NCBI GenBank assembly: GCA_022565355.1 | Contig: JAIUMU010000001.1 | Location: 496,001 to 560,000 of the forward strand | DNA: 64,000 nt | DNA from: Idiomarina sp. | Lineage (GTDB): Bacteria; Pseudomonadota; Gammaproteobacteria; Enterobacterales; Alteromonadaceae | Direction of reading: 5' to 3' | In this document: piece by piece, positions 19,743 to 27,242 of the stretch | Layout: each line of letters starts with the position of its first letter | Position numbering within the stretch: position 1 is the first letter of the stretch | The notes under the pieces: generated by a model | What the model was told of the DNA's origin: nothing | What the model saw: the letters and a program-made list of their open reading frames with translations, nothing else | The model's database searches: none | Position numbers and translations under genes: made by a program

Positions 19743-21833
19743 TTAAAAGCGGTAACGAACACCTACTTCAAATGCACGTTCTGGCCCTACGTAAATACCT
19801 TGGCGTAAACCGGCAATATATTGCTTATCCGTAAGGTTTTTCACCGAACCAAATACCGCTAACTGATCATTCACCTGCATTTGTGCAAACACATCAAACA
19901 CGGTGTAAGAAGGCAGTAAACCACCCCAAATTCCAGCAGCCGCGCCGCTCGGAATGTCTACTTGGTTGCTCGGATCACCAAACTGCTCGCCTTGATAATG
20001 TGCGGTAACGGCCACACTAAAGCGCTCAAGATTGTAATTTAATGCCAAGTTAGCCATTCGTTTCGGGGCGTAAGGCAAACGATTACCAGCAAAATCGCCG
20101 CTCATGAACTCTGATTTCGGTACCCATGTAGCGTTCGAATCTACACTAAAGCCAGCACCTAAATCATAACCAAAGGCCAATTCAACACCATAATGTTCGG
20201 TTTCACCAGCATTCGAGCGAGAGAGGTTCGGATCACTATTGCCAGTAACTACTTGATTACTGAAATCCATAAAGAACGCCGCAACTTCATAATTTGCTCT
20301 GCCTTGAGCGCCACGAATCCCTATTTCATAGTTGGTAGAGCGCTCGCCATCAAGGTTCTGATCAGTTAAGCCATCTAATGCCACGCCATTTGCAGCAGGA
20401 GAAAATGCCCGGTATACACCACCATATAGCTCAGCATTATCGGTTACCGCGAAGGTAGCGCCTACACCTGGTAGTATTTCGGTATTCGATGTTTTGGCCG
20501 ATGCATTCCCTTGAGTTAGCACTACTTGCTGCTGTTCATAACTTTCTACTCGAACACCTGGAGTAAGGGCAACACGATCCGATATTGCTAACCGAGTTTG
20601 CGCATATGCAGCATAGCTATCTGCACTATCAATCCGATGGCGATCATTAATACCGGTACGATCATTCTCGCGAGTAGCACGAATACGCGCATCGTCGGAT
20701 TCCTCGGTCATAAAGCGCAAACCAAATTCTGAGTTTGCATCCATATCGAACATCGTATGGCGATACGCTAAGCGAGTTTCTACACCAAAGCGTTCGAATG
20801 CACGGTTATTTCCCGTAAGAGCATCGGTATATACCCATCTTCCCGCCTCATTTGAAGCGGCAGTATCAACGTTGTAACGCCAGTAATCACGGCTTACATT
20901 GCTCCAGTACACAATGGTATTTAAAGTTACATCAGGGCTAATCAGCCATTCATGGTTAACATCAAATGCAACCCGCTCTTGTAAGTACCAATCATCTGGG
21001 GCTGGGTTGTAGCGCTCTCCGGCTAAATAATCATCGAGTAACAAACCACGATAAGAGATATTGGCATCATTTTCATGATACGAGAACTTCACACCAATGC
21101 TCTGATTGTTGGCCAATGCCATACCAGCTTTCACCATGATATCGTTCATATCATAGCCTTTATCCATGAAGCCATCGCTTTGCGCATGCGTGAATACAAC
21201 ACCTGCATAGCCATCACCTGAAGCGGTGCTGTTGCCTGCTTCAATGTTCACTTCCCGCAGGTTATACGAGCCCACCCGGCCACTTAATAACAGCCCTTCA
21301 TCTGGCGTTTTCGTTTGGTAATTCACTACCCCACCGATTGTAGAAGGGCCATAACGCAATGAAGAAGATCCCTTCAAGATCTCTACCCGCTCTACACGTT
21401 GAATGCGTGGGTTGAAATAACGATCATTGCCGATGAACAAACCTGGCGCTACTGGCACACCATCTTCGAGCACTAAAGATTTCGATTCACTTGCCGCTAA
21501 ACCACGAATACCAAAGTTGGCTACAATCGAACTTTCCTCTTCCCCTTTCACGTTAATACCGGCGATTCGGCGTAAAACGTCTTCATTTGATAATGGTTGC
21601 AAGCGTTCAATTTGTTCACGATTCACAATGTTTACTGTGCCGGTTTCATCGTAACTGTGCACTCCGCGAGCGCCATATACACGAATTACTTCGATTGCCG
21701 GAGCACGAGATTTACGCGCTTCACTGGTTGATTCTTCAGTATCGATATCATCCGCAAGTGCCAAAGTTGGCATAAGTGCAAGAGTGATAGCAGAGGCTAG
21801 TACTGAGTAGCGTGGTAACGTGGTTAAAGGCAT
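19743..21833 (-). CDS. TonB-dependent siderophore receptor, FecA-like
   Basis: A 696-residue outer-membrane receptor. A signal peptide ends near TLALADD. The plug has IEVIRVYGARG, RIAGINVKGEEESSIVANFGIRG and RVEILKGSSSLRYGPSTIGGVVNYQTKTP. The 22-strand barrel ends with the NLTDKQYIAGLRQGIYVGPERAFEVGVRYRF block. The plug is most like the iron-dicitrate FecA group, but there is no long N-terminal signalling domain and no fecIR pair nearby, so it acts only in transport. ATG at 21833 is chosen because GGAG lies 7 bases before it. The alternative TTG at 21845 would put the ribosome site inside the gene. Two Fur boxes upstream predict iron repression. Confidence 0.9.
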   Translation of the reverse strand: MPLTTLPRYSVLASAITLALMPTLALADDIDTEESTSEARKSRAPAIEVIRVYGARGVHSYDETGTVNIVNREQIERLQPLSNEDVLRRIAGINVKGEEESSIVANFGIRGLAASESKSLVLEDGVPVAPGLFIGNDRYFNPRIQRVERVEILKGSSSLRYGPSTIGGVVNYQTKTPDEGLLLSGRVGSYNLREVNIEAGNSTASGDGYAGVVFTHAQSDGFMDKGYDMNDIMVKAGMALANNQSIGVKFSYHENDANISYRGLLLDDYLAGERYNPAPDDWYLQERVAFDVNHEWLISPDVTLNTIVYWSNVSRDYWRYNVDTAASNEAGRWVYTDALTGNNRAFERFGVETRLAYRHTMFDMDANSEFGLRFMTEESDDARIRATRENDRTGINDRHRIDSADSYAAYAQTRLAISDRVALTPGVRVESYEQQQVVLTQGNASAKTSNTEILPGVGATFAVTDNAELYGGVYRAFSPAANGVALDGLTDQNLDGERSTNYEIGIRGAQGRANYEVAAFFMDFSNQVVTGNSDPNLSRSNAGETEHYGVELAFGYDLGAGFSVDSNATWVPKSEFMSGDFAGNRLPYAPKRMANLALNYNLERFSVAVTAHYQGEQFGDPSNQVDIPSGAAAGIWGGLLPSYTVFDVFAQMQVNDQLAVFGSVKNLTDKQYIAGLRQGIYVGPERAFEVGVRYRF

Positions 21834-21916
21834 GAATAGCTCCAATATATTATTCTTCCATGTTGGCTGCGAAGCAGGTACTGGAATTACGGCAAATAGC
21901 GATAACGAAGCTTGTT

Positions 21917-21935
21917 GCTAATGAGAATCGTTATC
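21917..21935 (-). promoter_or_regulatory. Fur box upstream of the FecA-like receptor
   Basis: GCTAATGAGAATCGTTATC matches the 19-bp Fur consensus at 16 positions by direct alignment. It lies about 85 bases upstream of the receptor start, as expected for iron-dependent repression. Confidence 0.85.
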
Positions 21936-21962
21936 ATTTAAGAAAGCGAGGGCATGATAAAT

Positions 21963-21981
21963 GCAAATGAGAATGATTGTC
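21963..21981 (-). promoter_or_regulatory. Second, weaker Fur box
   Basis: GCAAATGAGAATGATTGTC matches the Fur consensus at 14 of 19 positions and shares the AATGAGAAT half with the first box. Paired boxes 46 bp apart suggest cooperative binding. Confidence 0.65.
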
Positions 21982-22090
21982 AATTAGGATTTGTGATTGT
22001 TTTGTAAAAACCGACGAGAAATTGGAGCTACCTACAGAGGGGGATAGTACTTAATGGGTTTAATGCTGCTTGAACCCATCGTATCTTTAG

Positions 22091-22154
22091 GTTAAATAAT
22101 GAAGGGGTTAGATAATGAAGGAGTTAAATACAAGGGGCGTTAAATGAAGAAGGG
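22091..22154 (+). repeat. Four-copy 16-bp tandem repeat
   Basis: Units begin at 22091, 22107, 22123 and 22139, each starting GTTARATR and containing a purine-rich GAAGG-like core. All four are exactly 16 bp with a few substitutions. The array lies just upstream of the 22183 open frame. The purine cores resemble ribosome-binding sites. Apart from this array and the Fur boxes, the 21834-22182 gap shows nothing. Confidence 0.85.
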
Positions 22155-22182
22155 AAACACACATTATGTACTGGGTTGAACC

Positions 22183-22701
22183 ATGCGAAATATACAACTC
22201 ACAGCCTTAGGCCTTACCTTTGGCGCGCTATTGCTACTCGGCCTAATGCAAGCACAAGCTAGCAATAGCGCAGCTCCTGCCGGTGGCGTGCTATTTTTTG
22301 TTGCCTTAATTGCGGTACCTATGTGCGCTGCGGCAGCTGTATTTGCAACCGTATCTAGCCTCAAGCTGCGCACCCACAAAGCACGCACCGAACATGGATT
22401 TACCAGCCCGCTTTGGTGGCTGGTGTTAGCCTTAAACACCCTGCAGAGTATTACTTACATTGGCGTACTGCTAATTTTCATACTCGGTTTTTTCACCACG
22501 AATGTTGCCTTTACCCGCTTCGAAACCAACATATACGGAATCCAAATTGCCGCAGATACCACAGTGCGCGCGAAATCACGTATGGTTTGGGTATCAAAAA
22601 ATGATTGCTCTGGCATAACTTGCGATACCAGCCAAGCATCAAAGGGGATAAAAATCAGCATCGCCAGCGTTAAGGCAATAAATACCCGTGGAAATAGGTA
22701 A
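22183..22701 (+). CDS. Hydrophobic membrane protein, 3' half doubtful
   Basis: A 172-residue frame. Residues 1-105 look like a genuine three-helix membrane protein (helices near 8-26, 32-56 and 78-103, the last PLWWLVLALNTLQ...LGFF). The remaining 67 residues are hydrophilic and lie antisense to the conserved end of the DUF2569 gene on the other strand. They probably do not belong to the original protein. The ribosome site is weak. The gene may be a remnant that lost its end, or the two genes may really overlap by about 250 bases. Family not recognised. Confidence 0.4.
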   Translation: MRNIQLTALGLTFGALLLLGLMQAQASNSAAPAGGVLFFVALIAVPMCAAAAVFATVSSLKLRTHKARTEHGFTSPLWWLVLALNTLQSITYIGVLLIFILGFFTTNVAFTRFETNIYGIQIAADTTVRAKSRMVWVSKNDCSGITCDTSQASKGIKISIASVKAINTRGNR

Positions 22702-22967
22702 TGCTTACTAAAGAACAACACTACTAAATACAACGAAGCCAGCAGAAGCACAAAACTAAACGTAATCTCTGTAATCAGCACTGGCGCCCACAGCGGGTGA
22801 TAAAGCTCTGAATCAACAGTGGTTAACAATTCCCAAGTACCATCATTGAGAATCTCGTTGTACATTGGCAACTCCACAGAAAGCAGCCGAATGGGCGCAA
22901 TAATCACCCCAATCGCTACTAATATTAGCCAACCACGCAGGCCCTCTAGATTCTTTTCATTTCCCAC
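22455..22967 (-). CDS. DUF2569 domain membrane protein
   Basis: A 170-residue inner-membrane protein with the DUF2569 opening EGLRGWLILVAIGVIIAPIRLL and about four transmembrane helices, ending IWIPYMLVSKRVKATFV. That ending is the typical family C-terminus. The last dozen residues (KKPSMKISSTPM) are beyond the usual end. The gene starts 70 bases downstream of tRNA-Val on the same strand, so readthrough from the tRNA promoter is possible. The 3' part overlaps the opposite-strand frame. Function of the family is unknown. Confidence 0.8.
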   Translation of the reverse strand: MGNEKNLEGLRGWLILVAIGVIIAPIRLLSVELPMYNEILNDGTWELLTTVDSELYHPLWAPVLITEITFSFVLLLASLYLVVLFFSKHYLFPRVFIALTLAMLIFIPFDAWLVSQVMPEQSFFDTQTIRDFARTVVSAAIWIPYMLVSKRVKATFVVKKPSMKISSTPM

Positions 22968-23036
22968 AGCTACATCCTTTATTACAAGCTATTCATTGGG
23001 GTGAGTTTAACGAAGAATAGAGAAATAAAATAGAAT

Positions 23037-23113
23037 TGGTGCGTCCTAGTGGACTCGAACCACCGACCCCCACCATGTCAAGGTGGTGCTCTAACCAACT
23101 GAGCTAAGGACGC
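23037..23113 (-). tRNA. tRNA-Val (anticodon GAC)
   Basis: The minus strand reads GCGTCCTTAGCTCAGTTGG... with a complete cloverleaf. The acceptor GCGTCCT pairs with AGGACGC, then discriminator A and encoded CCA. The anticodon loop TTGACAT is closed by CCACC/GGTGG, and the T arm is GGTGGTTCGAGTCCACT. Length is 77 nt including CCA. It decodes GUC and GUU. Apart from the terminal acceptor pair it is essentially the E. coli sequence. Confidence 0.97.
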
Positions 23114-23152
23114 ACTTTATAGAAAAGATGCTTGCGGGAGCAAGCGGGCGCT

Positions 23153-23181
23153 ATGATAGTAGCAGGCCCACTCAGCTGCAA
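23153..23181 (-). promoter_or_regulatory. Promoter of tRNA-Val
   Basis: On the minus strand TTGCAG (-35, 23176-23181) and TATCAT (-10, 23153-23158) are exactly 17 bp apart. A GC-rich discriminator AGCGCCCGC follows, the mark of stringently controlled stable-RNA promoters. The short leader contains a GCTTGC/GCAAGC stem (23130-23145). Confidence 0.8.
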
Positions 23182-23259
23182 GTTTTTTTGCTTTTTTACG
23201 TGATTTTTAAAACGTAACCGTATATATCTAACTAAATAAATTTTATTCGGGGAATTGCT

Positions 23260-23796
23260 GTGGCTGTTCTGAAAAAACTCTTTTCGGCGCTTTCGCGCTC
23301 AGCGGTTACGCTTATCGTTACGCTCATAGGCTTGGCATTTATTTCTACGGGTTACACCGTTATCGCGGAAGGCAAAGAGCGATTGGCGCAATATGCTGAG
23401 TTAGAAATGCTGTATGAAGATTACATGGAAGATTTCGATGAAGCGCTTGCTGATCTTGAAGTACGCCGAGTAACCTTAAACGATACTTACTACATTCACG
23501 ATGAAGGAACAGCAAACGAGCACTACTCGTTTACGTTTTTGTTCGCCGATGATAACCCGCGTATGTCGGGTAGAACGGTGTATAGTTTTGAGATGCCGGA
23601 ATCGTTCAATTACGTGCCGATTATTTCATTGGCTTCTGATGCACGTATCTATGCCCTAGACCCCACGGCTCAATATGAATATGAAGAAGAAAAAGCCCAC
23701 GGCATCCCTTTTTTCATATTCATTTGTTTAATGGTGCTATTCCCCTACCTCGCTTTTGTTAGTTGGCTGTGGCGCGGGCACAATAAAAAGCAATAA
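23260..23796 (+). CDS. Two-TM protein with an extracytoplasmic domain, unknown function
   Basis: A 178-residue protein from a GTG start with GGGGAA 5 bases before it. One transmembrane helix at about residues 14-34 and another at about 149-170 bracket a roughly 110-residue acidic domain (MLYEDYMEDFDEALADLEV...). That domain should face the periplasm. The C-terminus WRGHNKKQ is basic and cytoplasmic. The layout resembles DUF3592-type proteins, but I cannot assign it firmly. It stands alone between tRNA-Val and trxC. Confidence 0.7.
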   Translation: MAVLKKLFSALSRSAVTLIVTLIGLAFISTGYTVIAEGKERLAQYAELEMLYEDYMEDFDEALADLEVRRVTLNDTYYIHDEGTANEHYSFTFLFADDNPRMSGRTVYSFEMPESFNYVPIISLASDARIYALDPTAQYEYEEEKAHGIPFFIFICLMVLFPYLAFVSWLWRGHNKKQ

Positions 23797-23816
23797 ACTC
23801 AAAAGCTGCAATCGAT

Positions 23817-23838
23817 GAGCCGCTTCGCTTTGCGGCTC
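23817..23838. terminator. Hairpin between convergent genes
   Basis: GAGCCGC/GCGGCTC with an 8-base loop lies between the 23260 gene and trxC. There is no clear T run on either side, so termination is only probable. Confidence 0.45.
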
Positions 23839-23872
23839 ACCATGATCAACCAGAACAGTACCTGTCCTTTGA

Positions 23873-24319
23873 TTACCAACCAATCTTGCTCAACACCGAA
23901 TCCAACCATTGATGTAGCTGTTGCGGTGGCATAGCGCCAGAAACGCGGGCTAGTTCCTGATCCCGGTGAAATACCGCCAGCGTAGGAATGCTGCGAATGT
24001 TATAGCGTTGGCCAAGAACGGTTTCGTTTTGGGTGTTGGCTTTTGCGAAGCGCGCACGCTCGGCAAACGGTGCAGCAACCATTTCAAAAATCGGCCCAAA
24101 CTGCTTACATGGCCCACACCAAGGAGCCCAAAAATCAACCACAACTGGCATATCGCTGCTCATGTGTGCTTTTAGGTTGTTTAAAGTTAAATCAAACGGC
24201 ACGCCCGTGATAAGTTCCTCGTTGCAAGAGCCGCAATGGGGGTGCTCGCTAAGCCGCTCTGCGGCAAATTTATTCCGTTTGCCACAGTGCGGGCATGCAA
24301 CAATTACTGCTTCACTCAT
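23873..24319 (-). CDS. trxC: Thioredoxin 2
   Basis: A 148-residue cytoplasmic thioredoxin. The N-terminal zinc finger uses Cys9 and Cys12 (CPHCG) and Cys29 and Cys32 (CGSC). The thioredoxin fold follows with WAPWCGPC (active cysteines 68 and 71) and the cis-proline loop IRSIPTLAVF. This combination is specific to TrxC, which reduces disulfides during oxidative stress and is OxyR-controlled in E. coli. No clear OxyR site was seen here. Confidence 0.94.
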   Translation of the reverse strand: MSEAVIVACPHCGKRNKFAAERLSEHPHCGSCNEELITGVPFDLTLNNLKAHMSSDMPVVVDFWAPWCGPCKQFGPIFEMVAAPFAERARFAKANTQNETVLGQRYNIRSIPTLAVFHRDQELARVSGAMPPQQLHQWLDSVLSKIGW

Positions 24320-24391
24320 ATCGTTCGCCTTACTCGTTAATTGTTGCTATGAATATTGGTTCTCAATAACTAAATCTCAAGTGCTTAAAGC

Positions 24392-24418
24392 AAAAGAGTA
24401 GCCTAAAGCTACCCTTTT
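24392..24418 (-). terminator. Terminator of the AbgT gene
   Basis: Near-perfect stem AAAAGAGTAGC/GCTACCCTTTT with one mismatch, just past the stop of the minus-strand transporter gene. A T-rich stretch follows on that strand. Confidence 0.7.
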
Positions 24419-24426
24419 GTTGCTGC

Positions 24427-25977
24427 TTAGAATCCAAGTGGAATACCAAAACTAAAGAAACCTACCAGCAAGAGTATCCACACGAACATAAACGCAATCG
24501 AGTACGGCAGCATCATGGCAATCATTTCCCCAAACGTAAGCTGCGGATTATATTTGCGCATAAAGGCCAAAATAATCCCTGCGTAGCTCATCATTGGCGT
24601 AATGATATTGGTTGCTGAATCGGCTACCCGGAATGCCGCTGCTACTAAATCTGGGGTCATGGCAGGGTTCACCATGTACAGCATAGGAATAAAGATCGGG
24701 CCAAGTAACATCCACTTTGAGGTTAAGCCACCTACAAATAAATTGATCAGCGCGGTAACGATTACAAAGCCGATCAACAACAACACTGGGAAGCTCTGCA
24801 AGCCCATACCAGTAAGCGCGTTGGCACCTAAAAAGGTGATATATGCGCCAAGCCCACTGTAGCTTAATACCCCGAGGAAGTTATAACAGAAAAAAGTGAG
24901 CACCAAGATATAGCCCATGGTGTCCATTTGCTTCACCATTGCCTTCACGATATCCATGAGTGAGCGAAACTTACCGCTGGCCACACCGAAGGCAATACCT
25001 ATTGCAGCAAATACGAAGGTAATCAACAAAATGATATTATTTAAAAACGGTGTTACTTCTTGCCCTGCTTCATTGGTATAGGGTGCAAGTGGCCCAGCCG
25101 CTAAACCGTAAACCGCAAGTAAAGATACTACTAACGCAACACCCGAGGCGCGCAAACCTCGTTGCTCTTCAGGGGTAACATCGAAATCCGAAATACGTAA
25201 TTCTTCCGGAATTGTGAATTCTTTTTGTTCTAGGCGCGGTCCTACAAACTTTAAGGTAACCCACGCACCAACGGCCGCTAATACGAAGGTAGATACAAGA
25301 ATAAAGTAATAATGCATAGTTGCTGGGGTAAGTGCCTCACCAGCAGCGTTAACGAACGGCACACCTTGCGCTTCAGCAAATACTTGCGCGTTCACACCAA
25401 TAATCACATCAATGGGCGTTGCCGGAATTAAGTTAGCACTGAAACCAGCGGAAACACCTGCAAAGGCGGCGGCCATACCAATTAATGGATTTTTACCTAA
25501 TCCGGCATATAACAGGCCTGCTAACGGAATTAAAATTAAGTAACCCGCATCAGTGGCAATTGAACTCATAATGCCGATAAATACTAAAAACAATGGTAGC
25601 AATTTAACGGGTAATCCGCGGCTTACTTTTTTTAGTACCGCCGCAAACAACCCTGAATGTTCGGCAATTCCCACACCCAACATCACAATTAAAATAACGC
25701 CCAGTACACCACCACCAAAACCGAGCCAATTAGCAAGCAATGCGTTATCGAATAGCCAAACCACGTTTTCGCTGGCGAGCATGTTGCGAATTTCATGCAC
25801 AACAGGAACGCCACCTGCACCATAGGTTTCAAAGGTGAGGCCGCCAATTAAAGCGGTAAGGAGTAAAGCGCCGATAAGGAAATAGATGAAAATGATAACT
25901 GGGTCTGGAATGCGTTTGCCTACGCGCTCCACAAAGGCAATAAAGCCCTTTTGGGTGCCGATATCTGAATTACTCAC
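24427..25977 (-). CDS. AbgT-family transporter
   Basis: A 516-residue inner-membrane protein with about 11-13 helices. It begins with FIAFVERVGKRIPDPVIIFIYFLIGALLL, typical of AbgT, and contains ATDAGYLILIPLAG and SATNIITPMMSY, two conserved family segments. Characterised members take up p-aminobenzoyl-glutamate or export sulfonamides (MtrF, YdaH). The substrate here is not determined, and there are no abgA or abgB hydrolase genes beside it. The gene starts at GTG (25977) with GAGG 5 bases upstream. Confidence 0.9.
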   Translation of the reverse strand: MSNSDIGTQKGFIAFVERVGKRIPDPVIIFIYFLIGALLLTALIGGLTFETYGAGGVPVVHEIRNMLASENVVWLFDNALLANWLGFGGGVLGVILIVMLGVGIAEHSGLFAAVLKKVSRGLPVKLLPLFLVFIGIMSSIATDAGYLILIPLAGLLYAGLGKNPLIGMAAAFAGVSAGFSANLIPATPIDVIIGVNAQVFAEAQGVPFVNAAGEALTPATMHYYFILVSTFVLAAVGAWVTLKFVGPRLEQKEFTIPEELRISDFDVTPEEQRGLRASGVALVVSLLAVYGLAAGPLAPYTNEAGQEVTPFLNNIILLITFVFAAIGIAFGVASGKFRSLMDIVKAMVKQMDTMGYILVLTFFCYNFLGVLSYSGLGAYITFLGANALTGMGLQSFPVLLLIGFVIVTALINLFVGGLTSKWMLLGPIFIPMLYMVNPAMTPDLVAAAFRVADSATNIITPMMSYAGIILAFMRKYNPQLTFGEMIAMMLPYSIAFMFVWILLLVGFFSFGIPLGF

Positions 25978-26065
25978 AACTGCCTCGTGTAGTGTGTTTT
26001 TTATTGATTAGAATGGATAAAGTTATCGAATCCTAAAAGAAAAACACCAGCGGCACAAGCGCAAC

Positions 26066-27022
26066 TTAGGCACTATAGATACTCCAGATCAAGGTTCCCA
26101 ATGCACCCAAAGAAAGTAATACCAGATAGACCAATCCAGTAATATTGAATTTTAGGAACGTAACTAGCCACGATTGCCGGTAGAAACGCTTTTGGGTTAA
26201 AAACAGATATACGAATATCCATATCCATAGCAAGTTAAATACCAGCGTAATGGGGGTTTTTAACATTGCCGGCGCATCCGGCGAGCTAAACTTGCTAACG
26301 ATAAGCATGAACATTAACGATATTAATAAAAAAGCATGTGTATGCAGGGCGAGTACTACGTGCTCAATATAATAGCGCTTGCTAAATAGATACATGAGCT
26401 TTAATACAAAGGCGAATATCGGCAACATGATTAGCATCATTTGCGGCGCCACCGAAAAGAACCGATTGATAAGTATTTTCGGATGCTCCATCAGAAAGCG
26501 GAACTTATTCGTAAGCTCGAGATTTTCAGCTTCACTAAGGAAACCGAGAGTGAATTGTTGTTCACCGGATTTTAAACGTGTTAAATCATTTTCCCGTGGT
26601 GTTTCTCCTAGTGCTTGGTACAGCTCCTGTTCCTCAGCACTCGTAAGGTCGGTAGCTCCAAACGAAAGGTTATTGCCAAACTGAGAAAACACAACAAAGG
26701 CGATAATGGATACGAAAAGGTAGAGGCGCAGCGGCGGTACGTAGGGAACTCGGCGCCCTTGTACATAAGCATTAGAAAGAAAGGCTGGGCGGAAAAATAA
26801 CGGTATTAAAGTGCGCCAAACCCGGCCATCCCAATTGCCCATTTCGCCAAAAAATTCGTTTAGTAAACTACCCACGCCACGCACATAGTGGGTGTCTTCT
26901 TGCCCGCATTGATGGCAAAAATCACCTTGTAAATCCGTTTTACAATTCAAACATTGCCGTAGCGCTGTTTCACTATTCTTGGGCTCTGCAGTAGCTGTTG
27001 CAGGCGGTGTTGGGGTGTTCAT
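26066..27022 (-). CDS. DUF3667 domain membrane protein
   Basis: A 318-residue protein. After a low-complexity Pro/Thr/Ala start comes a zinc ribbon CLNCKTDLQGDFCHQCGQ, then HYVRGVGSLLNEFFGEMGNWDGRVWRTL, and finally about five transmembrane helices. The combination matches DUF3667, a membrane family of unknown function. The long loop between helices 1 and 2 (roughly residues 120-180) is hydrophilic. The small gene at 27073 lies 50 bases upstream on the same strand. Confidence 0.8.
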   Translation of the reverse strand: MNTPTPPATATAEPKNSETALRQCLNCKTDLQGDFCHQCGQEDTHYVRGVGSLLNEFFGEMGNWDGRVWRTLIPLFFRPAFLSNAYVQGRRVPYVPPLRLYLFVSIIAFVVFSQFGNNLSFGATDLTSAEEQELYQALGETPRENDLTRLKSGEQQFTLGFLSEAENLELTNKFRFLMEHPKILINRFFSVAPQMMLIMLPIFAFVLKLMYLFSKRYYIEHVVLALHTHAFLLISLMFMLIVSKFSSPDAPAMLKTPITLVFNLLWIWIFVYLFLTQKRFYRQSWLVTFLKFNITGLVYLVLLSLGALGTLIWSIYSA

Positions 27023-27072
27023 GCTTTATCATCCTATACAAAAGCACGCGGTTAATATGAACTACAAACGAA

Positions 27073-27180
27073 TTAACGTTTCTTTTCTTCGTTGCGAAAA
27101 AACCAGAATAAATAACCACCAATAATGGCGATAAATACCACTGGAATAAACACCAACATTAAAACGGGGCCTAACGACAT
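27073..27180 (-). CDS. 35-residue single-TM protein
   Basis: A short frame encoding MSLGPVLMLVFIPVVFIAII and then GGYLFWFFRNEEKKR. It is one strong transmembrane helix with a positively charged tail, so N-out/C-in is expected. GGAG lies 7 bases before the ATG. The codons are clean, and the hydrophobic-then-charged order is that of known small membrane proteins. It lies between the GGDEF-EAL gene and the DUF3667 gene on the same strand, 50 bases from the latter, so it may be cotranscribed with DUF3667. Function unknown. Gene finders may miss it for size. Confidence 0.7.
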   Translation of the reverse strand: MSLGPVLMLVFIPVVFIAIIGGYLFWFFRNEEKKR

Positions 27181-27242
27181 ACAGTGCTCCTTTGCTTACG
27201 CAAACTTAATAGTTACCTAGCGTATATTTAAGCAACAAACTA

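Noticed and set aside
22164..22439. 91-codon frame opposite the start of the 22183 gene
   Set aside because: Low-complexity Ala/Pro/Ser translation typical of an antisense shadow of a hydrophobic gene.
22968..23260. tRNA-Val as an integration site
   Set aside because: No integrase gene and no direct repeat of the tRNA 3' end found in the window.
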